A stretch of DNA of 64,000 bases from the NCBI GenBank assembly GCA_014649555.1, contig BMTG01000009.1, forward strand, positions 248,001 through 312,000, read 5' to 3'. Of this stretch, positions 50,084-57,591 are shown piece after piece (within the stretch, counting starts at the first letter, position 1; the number at the start of each line of letters is the position of its first letter). The position numbers and the translations under genes are program-made. Source of the stretch: Streptomyces globisporus (GTDB lineage: Bacteria > Actinomycetota > Actinomycetes > Streptomycetales > Streptomycetaceae). Below the pieces are notes generated by a model that was not told the origin of the DNA, ran no database searches, and saw nothing but the letters and a program-made list of their open reading frames with translations.

Positions 50084-52456
50084 TCAGTCCCTCAGCAGGT
50101 CCGGCACCCCGTCCTCGTCCGGCATGTCCCGCTCCGCCGAGACCACCGTGAGCTGCTGCGTCGCCCGGGTCAGCGCCACGTACAGCACCCGCAGTCCGGC
50201 CGGGGACTCGTCCGCGATCTCCGCGGGCGAGACGACCACCGTGGCGTCGTACTCCAGCCCCTTGGCCTCCAGGCTGCCCAGCGCCACCACCCGCTCCCCC
50301 AGCTCCGCGAGCCACTCGCGGGCCTGGGCGCGCCGGTTCATCGCGACGACCACGCCGACCGTGCCGTCCACCCGCGCCAGCAGCCGGGCGGCCTCCTCGC
50401 GGACCGTGGCGGCCAGGTCCCCGTCACGTACCGGCTCGAAGCGCGGCACCACCCCGGTCGAGCGGACCGCCGCCGGGGACTCCATGCCGGGCATGGCCAG
50501 CGCCAGCACCTTGGCGGCCAGCTCCGCGATCTCCGCCGGGTTGCGGTAGTTGACGGTGAGGGTGAAGCGGCGGCGCGGCCGGGAGCCGAGCGCCTCGTCC
50601 CGGGCCGCGGCCGCCTCGTCCGGGTCGGACCAGGAGGACTGGGCCGGGTCGCCGACGATCGTCCAGGTGGCGTGCCGGCCGCGGCGGCCGACCATGCGCC
50701 ACTGCATCGGGGTGAGGTCCTGCGCCTCGTCGACGATGACGTGCGCGTACTCCGTGCGCTCCGCCGCGAGCCGCTCGGCCCGCTCCCACTGGGTCTCCTC
50801 GCGCTGCGGCATCAGCTCGTCGAGCCCGGTGAGCTGGTCCAGCGGATCGGCCTCGCGCTTGCGCTTGGGCCGGTTCGGGGTGCCCAGCAGCGCCTGGAGC
50901 TCGTCCAGAAGCGCCACGTCGTGGACGGAGAGCGGACCGTTGCCCTCCGCGTCCAGGCGCTTGAGGGAGCGGGCCAGGCGGCGCGTCTCGCCCTGGTTGA
51001 GGATGCGCCGGGACCAGCGGCCGAGCCGCCGTTCGTCGGCCATCGCGGCCAGCACGCGGCGGGGCGTCAGCTCGGGCCACCAGGCGTCGAGGAACTCCAG
51101 GAACGGGGTCTCGGTGGAGACGTCCTCGTCGAACGAGGACCGCAGCTCCGCGATCAGTTCCGGGTCGGTGTAGCGGCCGCGCCCGGAGGACTTGTTCCAC
51201 AGGGCGTCCAGCAGCAGCTTGCGGGCGCGCGGGCGCAGCAGGTTGACCGGGGCGGTGCCGCCCAGGACGTTGTGCCGGATACGCCGGAGCTCCTCGGCCT
51301 CCAGCTCGATCCGGGCGCCGAAGGCGACGACGCGCAGCCGGGCGGGGGTGGCGGGGACGGCCGCCTGCGCGGGCTCCTCCCCGAAGGCGAGCTGGCCGCC
51401 CTCGTCCACCGGCCGCGGGACCTCCAGGGCGCCCCGGGCAGCTTTGCGCAGCACATGGAGCATCCGGGACGAGCCCTTGACCCGGGCGACGGCCGGTTCG
51501 TCGTAAGCGGTGGCCCCTTCGAGGCCCGCCGCGTCGTCCGAGAGCGAGCCGATCGCGCGGATCGCGACCTGGCCCTCCTCGCCGAGCGAGGGCAGCACCC
51601 CTTCGGTGTACGCGACCAGGAGCGGGGTGGGCGAGACGATCAGGATGCCGCCCGCGTACCGCCGCCGGTCCTGGTAGAGCAGATACGCGGCCCGGTGCAG
51701 GGCGACGGCGGTCTTGCCGGTGCCGGGGCCGCCGGTGACCTCGGTGACGGAGGCGGCGGGGGCCCGGATGACCAGGTCCTGTTCGGCCTGGATGGACGAG
51801 ACGATGTCCCGCATCGTGTGGCTGCGGGCCTGGCCGAGCGCCGCCATCAGCGCGCCGTCCCCGATCACCGGCAGCTTCTCGCCGTCCAGATACGCCGTCA
51901 GCTCCGGGCGCATCAGGTCGTCCTCGACCCCGAGGACCTTGCGGCCCTTGGAGCGGATGACCCGGCGGCGTACGACACGGCCCGGGTCCTTCGGGGTGGA
52001 GCGGTAGAACGGGGCGGCGGCCGGGGCCCGCCAGTCGATCACCAGCGGCGCGTAGTCGGAGTCCAGGACCCCGATCCGGCCGATGTGGAGCGTCTCCGCG
52101 ATATCGGCGGTGGCGTCGTCGCGTACGGAGTCGTCGGCCGGCTCCACGGAGGTGTACGCGCCGTCCGGGCCGCGCTCCCCGTCCTTGCCGAGCAGCAGAT
52201 CGATCCGCCCGAAGAGGAAGTCCTCGAACTCGCTGTTCAGCCGGTTGAGGTGGATCCCCGCCCGGAACACCTGGGCGTCCCGTTCCGCGAGCGCGCCGGG
52301 GGTACCGACCTGGCCGCGCTTGACGGCGTCGTTCATGAGGAATTCCGCCTCGTGGATCTTCTCTTCGAGGCGGTGATAAACACGGTCGAGATGCTCTTGC
52401 TCGACACCGATTTCCCGGTCCCGCAGCGATTCGACAGCGGCATCCTGCGCGGCCAC
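50084..52456 (-). CDS. HelD/HelR-like UvrD-type ATPase (RNA polymerase-associated)
   Basis: A 790-residue SF1 helicase-like ATPase. A coiled N-terminus (EQEHLDRVYHRLEEKIHEAEFLM) and an early RIGVLDSDYAPLVIDWRAPAAAPFY region match the HelD family, which removes stalled RNA polymerase from DNA and in Streptomyces can confer rifamycin tolerance (HelR). Walker A is TGGPGTGKTAVALHRAAYLLY near residue 240; Walker B and motif III are HVIVDEAQDLTPMQWRMVGRR and WTIVGDPAQSSW. VVVSPAEIADESPAGLRVLYVALTRATQQLTVV ends the motor. The start is the GTG at 52456. No rifamycin-associated element was recognised upstream. It is not a normal repair helicase. Confidence 0.88.
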   Translation of the reverse strand: MAAQDAAVESLRDREIGVEQEHLDRVYHRLEEKIHEAEFLMNDAVKRGQVGTPGALAERDAQVFRAGIHLNRLNSEFEDFLFGRIDLLLGKDGERGPDGAYTSVEPADDSVRDDATADIAETLHIGRIGVLDSDYAPLVIDWRAPAAAPFYRSTPKDPGRVVRRRVIRSKGRKVLGVEDDLMRPELTAYLDGEKLPVIGDGALMAALGQARSHTMRDIVSSIQAEQDLVIRAPAASVTEVTGGPGTGKTAVALHRAAYLLYQDRRRYAGGILIVSPTPLLVAYTEGVLPSLGEEGQVAIRAIGSLSDDAAGLEGATAYDEPAVARVKGSSRMLHVLRKAARGALEVPRPVDEGGQLAFGEEPAQAAVPATPARLRVVAFGARIELEAEELRRIRHNVLGGTAPVNLLRPRARKLLLDALWNKSSGRGRYTDPELIAELRSSFDEDVSTETPFLEFLDAWWPELTPRRVLAAMADERRLGRWSRRILNQGETRRLARSLKRLDAEGNGPLSVHDVALLDELQALLGTPNRPKRKREADPLDQLTGLDELMPQREETQWERAERLAAERTEYAHVIVDEAQDLTPMQWRMVGRRGRHATWTIVGDPAQSSWSDPDEAAAARDEALGSRPRRRFTLTVNYRNPAEIAELAAKVLALAMPGMESPAAVRSTGVVPRFEPVRDGDLAATVREEAARLLARVDGTVGVVVAMNRRAQAREWLAELGERVVALGSLEAKGLEYDATVVVSPAEIADESPAGLRVLYVALTRATQQLTVVSAERDMPDEDGVPDLLRD

Positions 52457-52459
52457 CGA

Positions 52460-52512
52460 GGCCCCCTTCTTAACGGCACTGGGCAGCCGTCAACCCTATA
52501 GCGAAGGGGGCC
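52460..52512 (-). promoter_or_regulatory. Promoter region of the HelD-like gene with inverted repeat
   Basis: GGCCCCCTTC (52460-52469) and GAAGGGGGCC (52503-52512) are perfect 10-bp complements, separated by 33 bp, with a second ACGGC/GCCGT pair inside. A TTGACG lies between them on the minus strand, and no ideal -10 follows. Confidence 0.4.
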
Positions 52513-52558
52513 CGCGCGCACCTGCCGACCAGGGAGAGGATCGCGCGTCGCGCCCTGC

Positions 52559-53524
52559 TCAGGCTCCGATCTCCACCAGCCGCTCCCCGTCGAAGGTCCG
52601 CACCTCGAAGCGGGCGATGTCCCCGCGGTCCATCGCAGCCCCGCCGTGCACGTACAGCGGGGCCTTCGCCGTCGGGTTCGTCGCGCCCTCGATGCCGTAC
52701 CCCCACTGCGGGACGGACCAGGAGGTGACGATCTCCTCCTCACCGGTCTTGGAGACGGCGACCAGCGTGCACTTCTGGGGTCCCTTGACGTTCTTCAGCT
52801 CCAGGACCGTGTGGGTGCCCCAGGCCTTCTCCTCCATGCCGACGGTCGCGCCGACCCGGGTGGTGGGGTCGGTCGCCGAGACCTTCTCCGTCATGTGGTC
52901 GAAGAAGGAGTCCTCGGCCGGGCTGGTGGGGTGCGGCTCGCCCACGGCCACCGAACCGCCGCCGCGGTCGTCGCCCGCCGTGACCGCGAACGCGGCGACG
53001 GGGCCGCCGACGATCAGGGCGGCGGCCGCGGCGACCCAGTACCGGCTGCGCCGGGAGCGGCGGTGCCGCCTGCGTGCGACCTCGTCCATCAGTCCGCCGA
53101 GCAGCCGGGGCGCGGGCTTCTCGGGCACATGCGGTACGGGCCGGGCGCCGGGCACGGCGGACGGGGCCTCGGCGAGCATCGCGAGCATCGGCTCCATCCC
53201 CGCGAACTCGTCGAGATGCGCGGCGCACCGGGCGCAGCCCGCGAGATGGGCCTCGAAGTCGCTCGCCTGTACGTCGTCGAGGATGCCGAGGACGTACGCG
53301 GCGGCCGCGTCGTGCTCGGACCCTTCGGAGCCCGTGGGCCCCGGGCCGGGGCCGGGTCCGGCGCCGAAAGGTCCGGGCGGACCGGTCGGGGCGGGGACGC
53401 CTGCGAGGTGAGCGGGCCCTGAGGGGTGTGCAGGACCCGCCGCATACGGGGGACTTGAGGGACCGGACGGCGTGCGGTGACCGGGAGGCCGGGGCCCGAA
53501 CGGCTGCCACTGCTGGTCGCTCAT
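52559..53524 (-). CDS. rsuA: Anti-sigma factor with ZAS domain (RsuA-like)
   Basis: A 321-residue transmembrane anti-sigma factor. A Pro/Gly-rich tail of about 65 residues leads to the zinc anti-sigma domain near residues 70-105: HDAAAAYVLGILDDVQASDFEAHLAGCARCAAHL, with the HxxxCxxC motif. A basic segment (RRRHRRSRRSR) precedes one membrane helix (YWVAAAAALIVGGPVAAFAVTA, about residues 166-187). An extracytoplasmic domain of about 130 residues follows (VGATVGMEEKAWGTHTVLELKNVKGPQKCTLVAVSKTG). It overlaps the sigma gene by 4 bp, the usual arrangement for a cognate pair. The name follows S. coelicolor RsuA. Confidence 0.85.
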   Translation of the reverse strand: MSDQQWQPFGPRPPGHRTPSGPSSPPYAAGPAHPSGPAHLAGVPAPTGPPGPFGAGPGPGPGPTGSEGSEHDAAAAYVLGILDDVQASDFEAHLAGCARCAAHLDEFAGMEPMLAMLAEAPSAVPGARPVPHVPEKPAPRLLGGLMDEVARRRHRRSRRSRYWVAAAAALIVGGPVAAFAVTAGDDRGGGSVAVGEPHPTSPAEDSFFDHMTEKVSATDPTTRVGATVGMEEKAWGTHTVLELKNVKGPQKCTLVAVSKTGEEEIVTSWSVPQWGYGIEGATNPTAKAPLYVHGGAAMDRGDIARFEVRTFDGERLVEIGA

Positions 53525-54108
53525 GCCGTGATCCCCCTCTCTTCGAGTGCGAGCTTCATCGAACGCAGTGCGTAGAACACCCGGGACCGCACGGTCCCGC
53601 TGGGGACACCGAGCACTTCGGCGGCCTCGTTGACCGTACGCCCCTTGAAGTAGGTCTCGACCAATGCTTCCCGGTGCGCGGGGGTCAAATCTTCGAGCGC
53701 GTCGGAGAGCGTCATCAGCCACAGCGCCTTGTCGATCTCGTCCTCCGCGGGAATGACCTCCAGCGGCGACGGATCGACCTCGCGCGGCCGGGCCTGCCGG
53801 CTGCGGTGGTTGTCGATGACGATGCGCCGGGCGACCGTCACCAGCCAGGGTCGGACGGAGCCGGTGGCCCGGTTGAGCCGGCCGGCGTTCTTCCAGGCAC
53901 GGATGAGCGTCTCCTGCACCACGTCCTCGGCCCGCTGGCGGTCGCCCGCGACGAGTCGGAGGACGTACGCGAGCAGCGGCCCGGCGTGTTCGCGGTAGAG
54001 CGCCCGCATCAGCTCCTCGTCCGGTATCCCGGAAGGGGGCGGGGGCGGCTCACTGCGATGTCGAGCCCTGTGCGGACGGTCATCGGCCACGGCCGCATCC
54101 TTGCGCAC
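53521..54108 (-). CDS. sigU: ECF-type RNA polymerase sigma factor (SigU-like)
   Basis: A 195-residue group IV sigma factor. Region 2 is LMRALYREHAGPLLAYVLRLVAGDRQRAEDVVQETLIRAWKNA (about residues 33-75) and region 4 is ALEDLTPAHREALVETYFKGRTVNEAAEVLGVPSGTVRSRVFYALRSMKLALEE. The GTG at 54108 has a GGGAGG site 5 bp upstream. In S. coelicolor, release of SigU from RsuA blocks aerial growth and alters secretion, as I recall. The name rests on synteny with hup, malic enzyme, the helicase gene and the anti-sigma gene. Its own promoter probably lies in the 66-bp gap before the CGNR gene. Confidence 0.87.
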   Translation of the reverse strand: MRKDAAVADDRPHRARHRSEPPPPPSGIPDEELMRALYREHAGPLLAYVLRLVAGDRQRAEDVVQETLIRAWKNAGRLNRATGSVRPWLVTVARRIVIDNHRSRQARPREVDPSPLEVIPAEDEIDKALWLMTLSDALEDLTPAHREALVETYFKGRTVNEAAEVLGVPSGTVRSRVFYALRSMKLALEERGITA

Positions 54109-54174
54109 CCGAACCTCCCGGTCGAGACCTCTGAAACGAGCTCCTGGACCATCGATACGGGGGCGGGCGCCGGT

Positions 54175-54837
54175 TCATTCAACGCCGGGCGGAATTTCTT
54201 TCCCCGGGTCGAACACGCCAGGTTCACCGGGGTCGTTCGTGGCGGTCGTTCCGGAGGTTCTGCGCCGGTGGCGGGCGACCCGTTCGCGGTTGCCGCAGAC
54301 CTCGCCGGAGCACCAGCGCCGCCGTCCGCCGCGCGAGGTGTCCAGGTAGAGCCGGTGGCAGTGCTCGCCCTGGCAGCGGCGCAGGGCCGCCCGCGCGACC
54401 GGGTCGGTGAGCAGGTCCACCGCGTCCCGGGCGACGACGGCGAGGAGACCCGCGCAGTCGGGAGCGGCACTCAGGGCCCGTACCAGGTCGCCGTCCGCCC
54501 CGCGCACCGCGCGGGGCCCCGGAGGCGCTCCGGAAGCCAGGGAGTTGACCCGCTCCAGCGCTCCTTCGGCCGGAGAGCCGCCGAGCTGAGCCGCCATCAA
54601 GCGGGATACATCGGAGCGCAGTTCGCGGAACCGGGCCACCCAGGTGCCGTCCAGCGCGTCCAGCACGGTGCCCGCCGGGACGAGCCGGGCGTCGGTCAGC
54701 CACTGGGCCAAGTGGCCCGGGCCGTCGAGCTGTTCGCAGGTTCCGGGCACTCCGCCCGCACGTTCCGTGGCCACCAGATCGAGGCAGATCCGGCCCGCGT
54801 CGAAGCGCCACATCCGCGCACCCCTGCCCCGTGCCAT
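54175..54837 (-). CDS. CGNR zinc-finger/ABATE domain protein
   Basis: A 220-residue protein. The N-terminal ABATE-like domain (RFDAGRICLDLVATERAGG through HLAQWLTDARLVP) precedes a C-terminal CGNR zinc finger near residues 160-200: RCQGEHCHRLYLDTSRGGRRRWCSGEVCGNRERVARHRRR, with four Cys in the CxGxxC...CSxxxCGNR pattern. Proteins of this type are thought to be transcription regulators, often of stress genes. The ATG at 54837 is used; a GTG lies 12 bp upstream. Its target is not known. Confidence 0.87.
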   Translation of the reverse strand: MARGRGARMWRFDAGRICLDLVATERAGGVPGTCEQLDGPGHLAQWLTDARLVPAGTVLDALDGTWVARFRELRSDVSRLMAAQLGGSPAEGALERVNSLASGAPPGPRAVRGADGDLVRALSAAPDCAGLLAVVARDAVDLLTDPVARAALRRCQGEHCHRLYLDTSRGGRRRWCSGEVCGNRERVARHRRRTSGTTATNDPGEPGVFDPGKEIPPGVE

Positions 54838-54942
54838 GATCCCGCTCACCGCCTTGGGTCACCCGGTGGAACGACCACCCCCAGAGTGCTCCTGTCGGGG
54901 CCCCGCCGGAACCCCCGCCGCCGCCCCCGTACCGTGACGGCC

Positions 54943-55590
54943 ATGGAGCACGAGGGGGAGATACGCGTGGACCCGTACGGCGAGAGCACCGTGACCGGCC
55001 CCGGGGGACTGCGGCTGCGGCGGTGGCGCGAGGAGGATCTGCCCGCGGTGCTGCGGGCGTACGAGGATCCGGCGATGCGGCGGTGGCTGGCCAGCCAGGT
55101 CTCCGGGGCGGACGGGGCCGCCGACTGGCTGGAGGTTCAGCGCACGGGGTGGGCGGCGGGCACCCGCTTCGCCTTCGCCGTCACGGAGAGCGGGCGGGAG
55201 GACGGACTGCTCGGCAACGTCGTGATGAAGCAGCTGGATCTGGTGAACGGCCGCGCGGAGATGGGATATTGGACGACGGCTCCGGCACGCGGCCGGGGTG
55301 TGGCGTCACGGGCGCTGGCGGCCCTGACCGACTGGGCGTTCACGACCTTCGCCGAACAGGGCCTGACCCGACTGGAGTTGTTGCACCAGGTCGACAACGT
55401 GGCCTCGTGCCGGGTGGCGGAGAGGTGCGGATATCCGTTGGCGCGGGTGATCCCGGCGCTGCCGCCGGACTATCCGCTGGACGGCCATGTGCATGTGCGG
55501 GAGGCTCCGGCGGCCGCGGCGGTCAGCCCGCCGGCGGATCGTCGTGGAGAAGCCGCTGGAACAGGTGGTGGTCGCGCCAGCGGGCGTTGA
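54943..55590 (+). CDS. GNAT acetyltransferase (RimJ/RimL type)
   Basis: A 215-residue N-acetyltransferase. It has LRLRRWREEDLPAVLRAYEDPAMRRWL near residue 25, EMGYWTTAPARGRGVASRALAALTDWAF (the acyl-CoA loop ARGRGVA near residue 113) and LLHQVDNVASCRVAERCGYPL, the classic RimJ/RimL end. Substrate is unknown: it could be a protein N-terminus or a small amine. The last 68 bp overlap the convergent GNAT gene; the tail residues (about 25 Ala/Gly/Arg residues after HVHVRE) could be an extension caused by readthrough of GC-rich DNA, but no stop intervenes. Confidence 0.85.
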   Translation: MEHEGEIRVDPYGESTVTGPGGLRLRRWREEDLPAVLRAYEDPAMRRWLASQVSGADGAADWLEVQRTGWAAGTRFAFAVTESGREDGLLGNVVMKQLDLVNGRAEMGYWTTAPARGRGVASRALAALTDWAFTTFAEQGLTRLELLHQVDNVASCRVAERCGYPLARVIPALPPDYPLDGHVHVREAPAAAAVSPPADRRGEAAGTGGGRASGR

Positions 55591-56086
55591 TGTGCAGATA
55601 GCCGGGTGCGGTGCCGATCCGCTCGAACCCGGCCTTGGCCAGCACCTGTTGGGACGGGGCGTTGTCGGTGACGGTCGCCGCCTCGACGCGGTGCAGGCCC
55701 AACCGGTCGCGGGCCGCCTCGCAGACCGCGCGGACGGCCGCGGTGGCCAGGCCGCGTCCGGTGTGACCCTCGTCGACCCAGTAGCCGAGGCGGCCGTTGC
55801 GGAACGGGCCCCGCTCGATTCCGGAGAGCGTGAAGCCGCCGATCACCCGGTCGTCGGCGTCCGCGAGCACCCAGGGCATGGCCCGTCCCGCGTCCCGGTC
55901 GGCCAGCAGGGCGGTGAGCCGGGCGGCCTGGCCCTCGACGGTGTAGAAGGTGTCGGGGCGTACGGGTTCCCAGCGGCGCATGTACGCGCGGTTGCGGGTG
56001 AGGGCCGTGGCGAAGGCGGGCGCGTCGGTGAGTTCGGCGGGCCGGAAGGCCACGTCCGGGGCGAGGAGATGGGTGCGGTCGGTCAT
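55523..56086 (-). CDS. GNAT acetyltransferase (RimJ/RimL type)
   Basis: A 187-residue acetyltransferase of the same superfamily as the convergent gene but only distantly alike. It has VAFRPAELTDAPAFATALTRNRAYMRRWEP, then VIGGFTLSGIERGPFRNGRLGYWVDEGHTGRGLATAAVRAV (acyl-CoA loop HTGRGLA near residue 111) and VTDNAPSQQVLAKAGFERIGTAPGYL. Ribosomal-protein or amino-sugar N-acetylation is possible; nothing in the surroundings decides. The 3' end overlaps the other GNAT gene tail to tail. Confidence 0.87.
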   Translation of the reverse strand: MTDRTHLLAPDVAFRPAELTDAPAFATALTRNRAYMRRWEPVRPDTFYTVEGQAARLTALLADRDAGRAMPWVLADADDRVIGGFTLSGIERGPFRNGRLGYWVDEGHTGRGLATAAVRAVCEAARDRLGLHRVEAATVTDNAPSQQVLAKAGFERIGTAPGYLHINARWRDHHLFQRLLHDDPPAG

Positions 56087-56100
56087 CCGGTCACGCTAAC

Positions 56101-56199
56101 CGGGACGGCCGGGCTCCGGGGCGGCCGGGCTCCGGGACGGCCCGGCTCCGGGACGGCCCGGCTCCGGGACGGCCCGGCTCCGGGGCGGCCGGGCTCCGG
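56101..56199. repeat. Six tandem copies of a 16-bp GC-rich unit
   Basis: CGGGACGGCCGGGCTC and close variants (A/G at position 5, G/C at position 11) occur in exact 16-bp phase at 56101, 56117, 56133, 56149, 56165 and 56181. It lies between the acetyltransferase start and the end of the NnaR-like gene. Confidence 0.85.
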
Positions 56200-56271
56200 C
56201 TCGCGGGCCCGGCGGGCGGCCCCGCCGAGCTGGGCTTACGCCCCGCGCCTCCTACGCCGCCGTAGGCGCCC

Positions 56272-57414
56272 TCAGCGCCCGTACTTCGTGTCCGCCGACG
56301 GGTCCAGCGCCAGCCGGTAGCCGCGCTTGACGACCGTCTGGATCAGCCGGGGCACGCCCAGCGCCGAACGCAGCCGGGCCATCGCCGTCTCCACCGCGTG
56401 TTCGTCGGAGCCGCTGCCGGGCAGGGCCCGCAGCAGGTCGGCGCGGGCCACCACCCAGCCGGGGCGGCGGGCCAGCGCGTGCAGGAGGGCCATGCCGGCG
56501 GGCGGCACCGCGCGCAGTTCGTCGTCGACGAGGACGGCGTGGCCCCGGATCTCGACGCGGTGTCCGGCGACGGGCAGGATGCGGGCGGCCGCCGGGAGGT
56601 GGGCGCACATCAGCTGGACGAGCGGGCCGAGCCGGAAGCGTTCCGGCTGGAGGGTGTCGATGCCGCGGGCCTGGAGCGGGAGGGCGGTGACCGGTCCGAC
56701 GCAGGCGACCAGCACGTCGTCGCGCAGGGCGCCGAGGATCTCCGGGAGCAGTCCGCGGGTCTCGGCCCGGCCCAGGAACGAGGCGGCGGCGGGCGCGCTG
56801 GTGAAGGTGATCGCGTCCAGGCCCCGGGCGGCCGTGATGTCGAGCATCCGGTCGAGCGGGGCGATGTCCTGCGGCGGCATCCAGCGGTAGACGGGCACGA
56901 CGACGACCTCGGCGCCCGCGGCCGTCAGGGACTCGACGAAGCCGGGCAGCGGTTCGCCGTGCAGCTGGAGGGCGACCCGGCGGCCCGCGACGCCTTCGGC
57001 GAGGAGCCGGTCGAGGACCTCGGCCATCGATTCGGACCCGGGCGACCAGGTCTCGGTGAGCCCGGCGGCCCGGATGGCGCCCTTGACCTTGGGGCCCCGG
57101 GCGAGGAGTTCGACCCCGCGCAGGGTCTCAAGGAGCGCGTCGCCGATGCCCCAGCCGTCGGCCGCCTCGATCCAGCCGCGGAAGCCGATCGCGGTGGTGG
57201 CGACCGCCACGTCGGGGGCGTGGCCGATCAGCTCCTCGGTGGCGGCGAGGAGTTCGCTGTCGTCGGCGAGCTGCACGATCCGCAGGGCGGGGGCGTGCAG
57301 GACGGCGGCCCCGCGGCGTTTGAGGAGCGTGCCCAGCTCCTCGGCCCGGCGGGCGGCGGTCACCCCGACGGTGAAGCCCGCGAGGGGGCCGTGCGTTGTG
57401 TCGTCGTCCTGCAT
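56272..57414 (-). CDS. nnaR: HemD-like nitrate assimilation regulator with winged helix (NnaR-like)
   Basis: A 380-residue protein with an N-terminal uroporphyrinogen-III synthase fold (residues about 8-270; FTVGVTAARRAEELGTLLKRRGAAVLHAPAL, DAITFTSAPAAASFL and CVGPVTALPLQARGI). A C-terminal OmpR-type winged helix (about 290-375; LRAVPPAGMALLHALARRPGWVVARADLLRALP through LIQTVVKRGYRLAL) follows. The combination is a DNA-binding regulator rather than a haem enzyme. It sits directly downstream of narK, as NnaR does in S. coelicolor, where it works with GlnR on nitrate and nitrite genes. A GlnR-like box lies upstream. The name is by synteny and architecture. Confidence 0.88.
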   Translation of the reverse strand: MQDDDTTHGPLAGFTVGVTAARRAEELGTLLKRRGAAVLHAPALRIVQLADDSELLAATEELIGHAPDVAVATTAIGFRGWIEAADGWGIGDALLETLRGVELLARGPKVKGAIRAAGLTETWSPGSESMAEVLDRLLAEGVAGRRVALQLHGEPLPGFVESLTAAGAEVVVVPVYRWMPPQDIAPLDRMLDITAARGLDAITFTSAPAAASFLGRAETRGLLPEILGALRDDVLVACVGPVTALPLQARGIDTLQPERFRLGPLVQLMCAHLPAAARILPVAGHRVEIRGHAVLVDDELRAVPPAGMALLHALARRPGWVVARADLLRALPGSGSDEHAVETAMARLRSALGVPRLIQTVVKRGYRLALDPSADTKYGR

Positions 57415-57436
57415 GGCGTGTTTCCCCGGCTCCTGT

Positions 57437-57564
57437 GTTCCCGCTGGTGCGCGATGGTCCCCCGCTGATACGCGGTGGTTCCCGCTGGTGACGCGAGGTG
57501 CGGAGGCCCGAGACTGCCAACGGTGCGTGACAGGCTCGGTTCCCCCGTATTTCCCGGCCGTTAC
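57437..57564 (-). promoter_or_regulatory. nnaR promoter region with GlnR-like boxes
   Basis: On the minus strand GTAAC-N6-GAAAT (57549-57564) matches the GlnR box gTnAC-N6-GaAAc at nine of ten key bases. Nearer the gene are three ~21-bp repeats (plus-strand cores at 57438, 57458 and 57479) in which GTCAC-N6-GAACC also approaches the box. This supports nitrogen control of the regulator. Confidence 0.5.
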
Positions 57565-57591
57565 GTCGCAGGACGCCGGACCGTGCCGTTT

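Noticed and set aside
52457-52558. Rifamycin-associated element upstream of the HelD-like gene
   Set aside because: I could not recognise the expected inverted repeat; the GGCCCCCTTC pair has the wrong spacing.
56101-56199. CRISPR array
   Set aside because: The 16-bp units are contiguous with no spacers.
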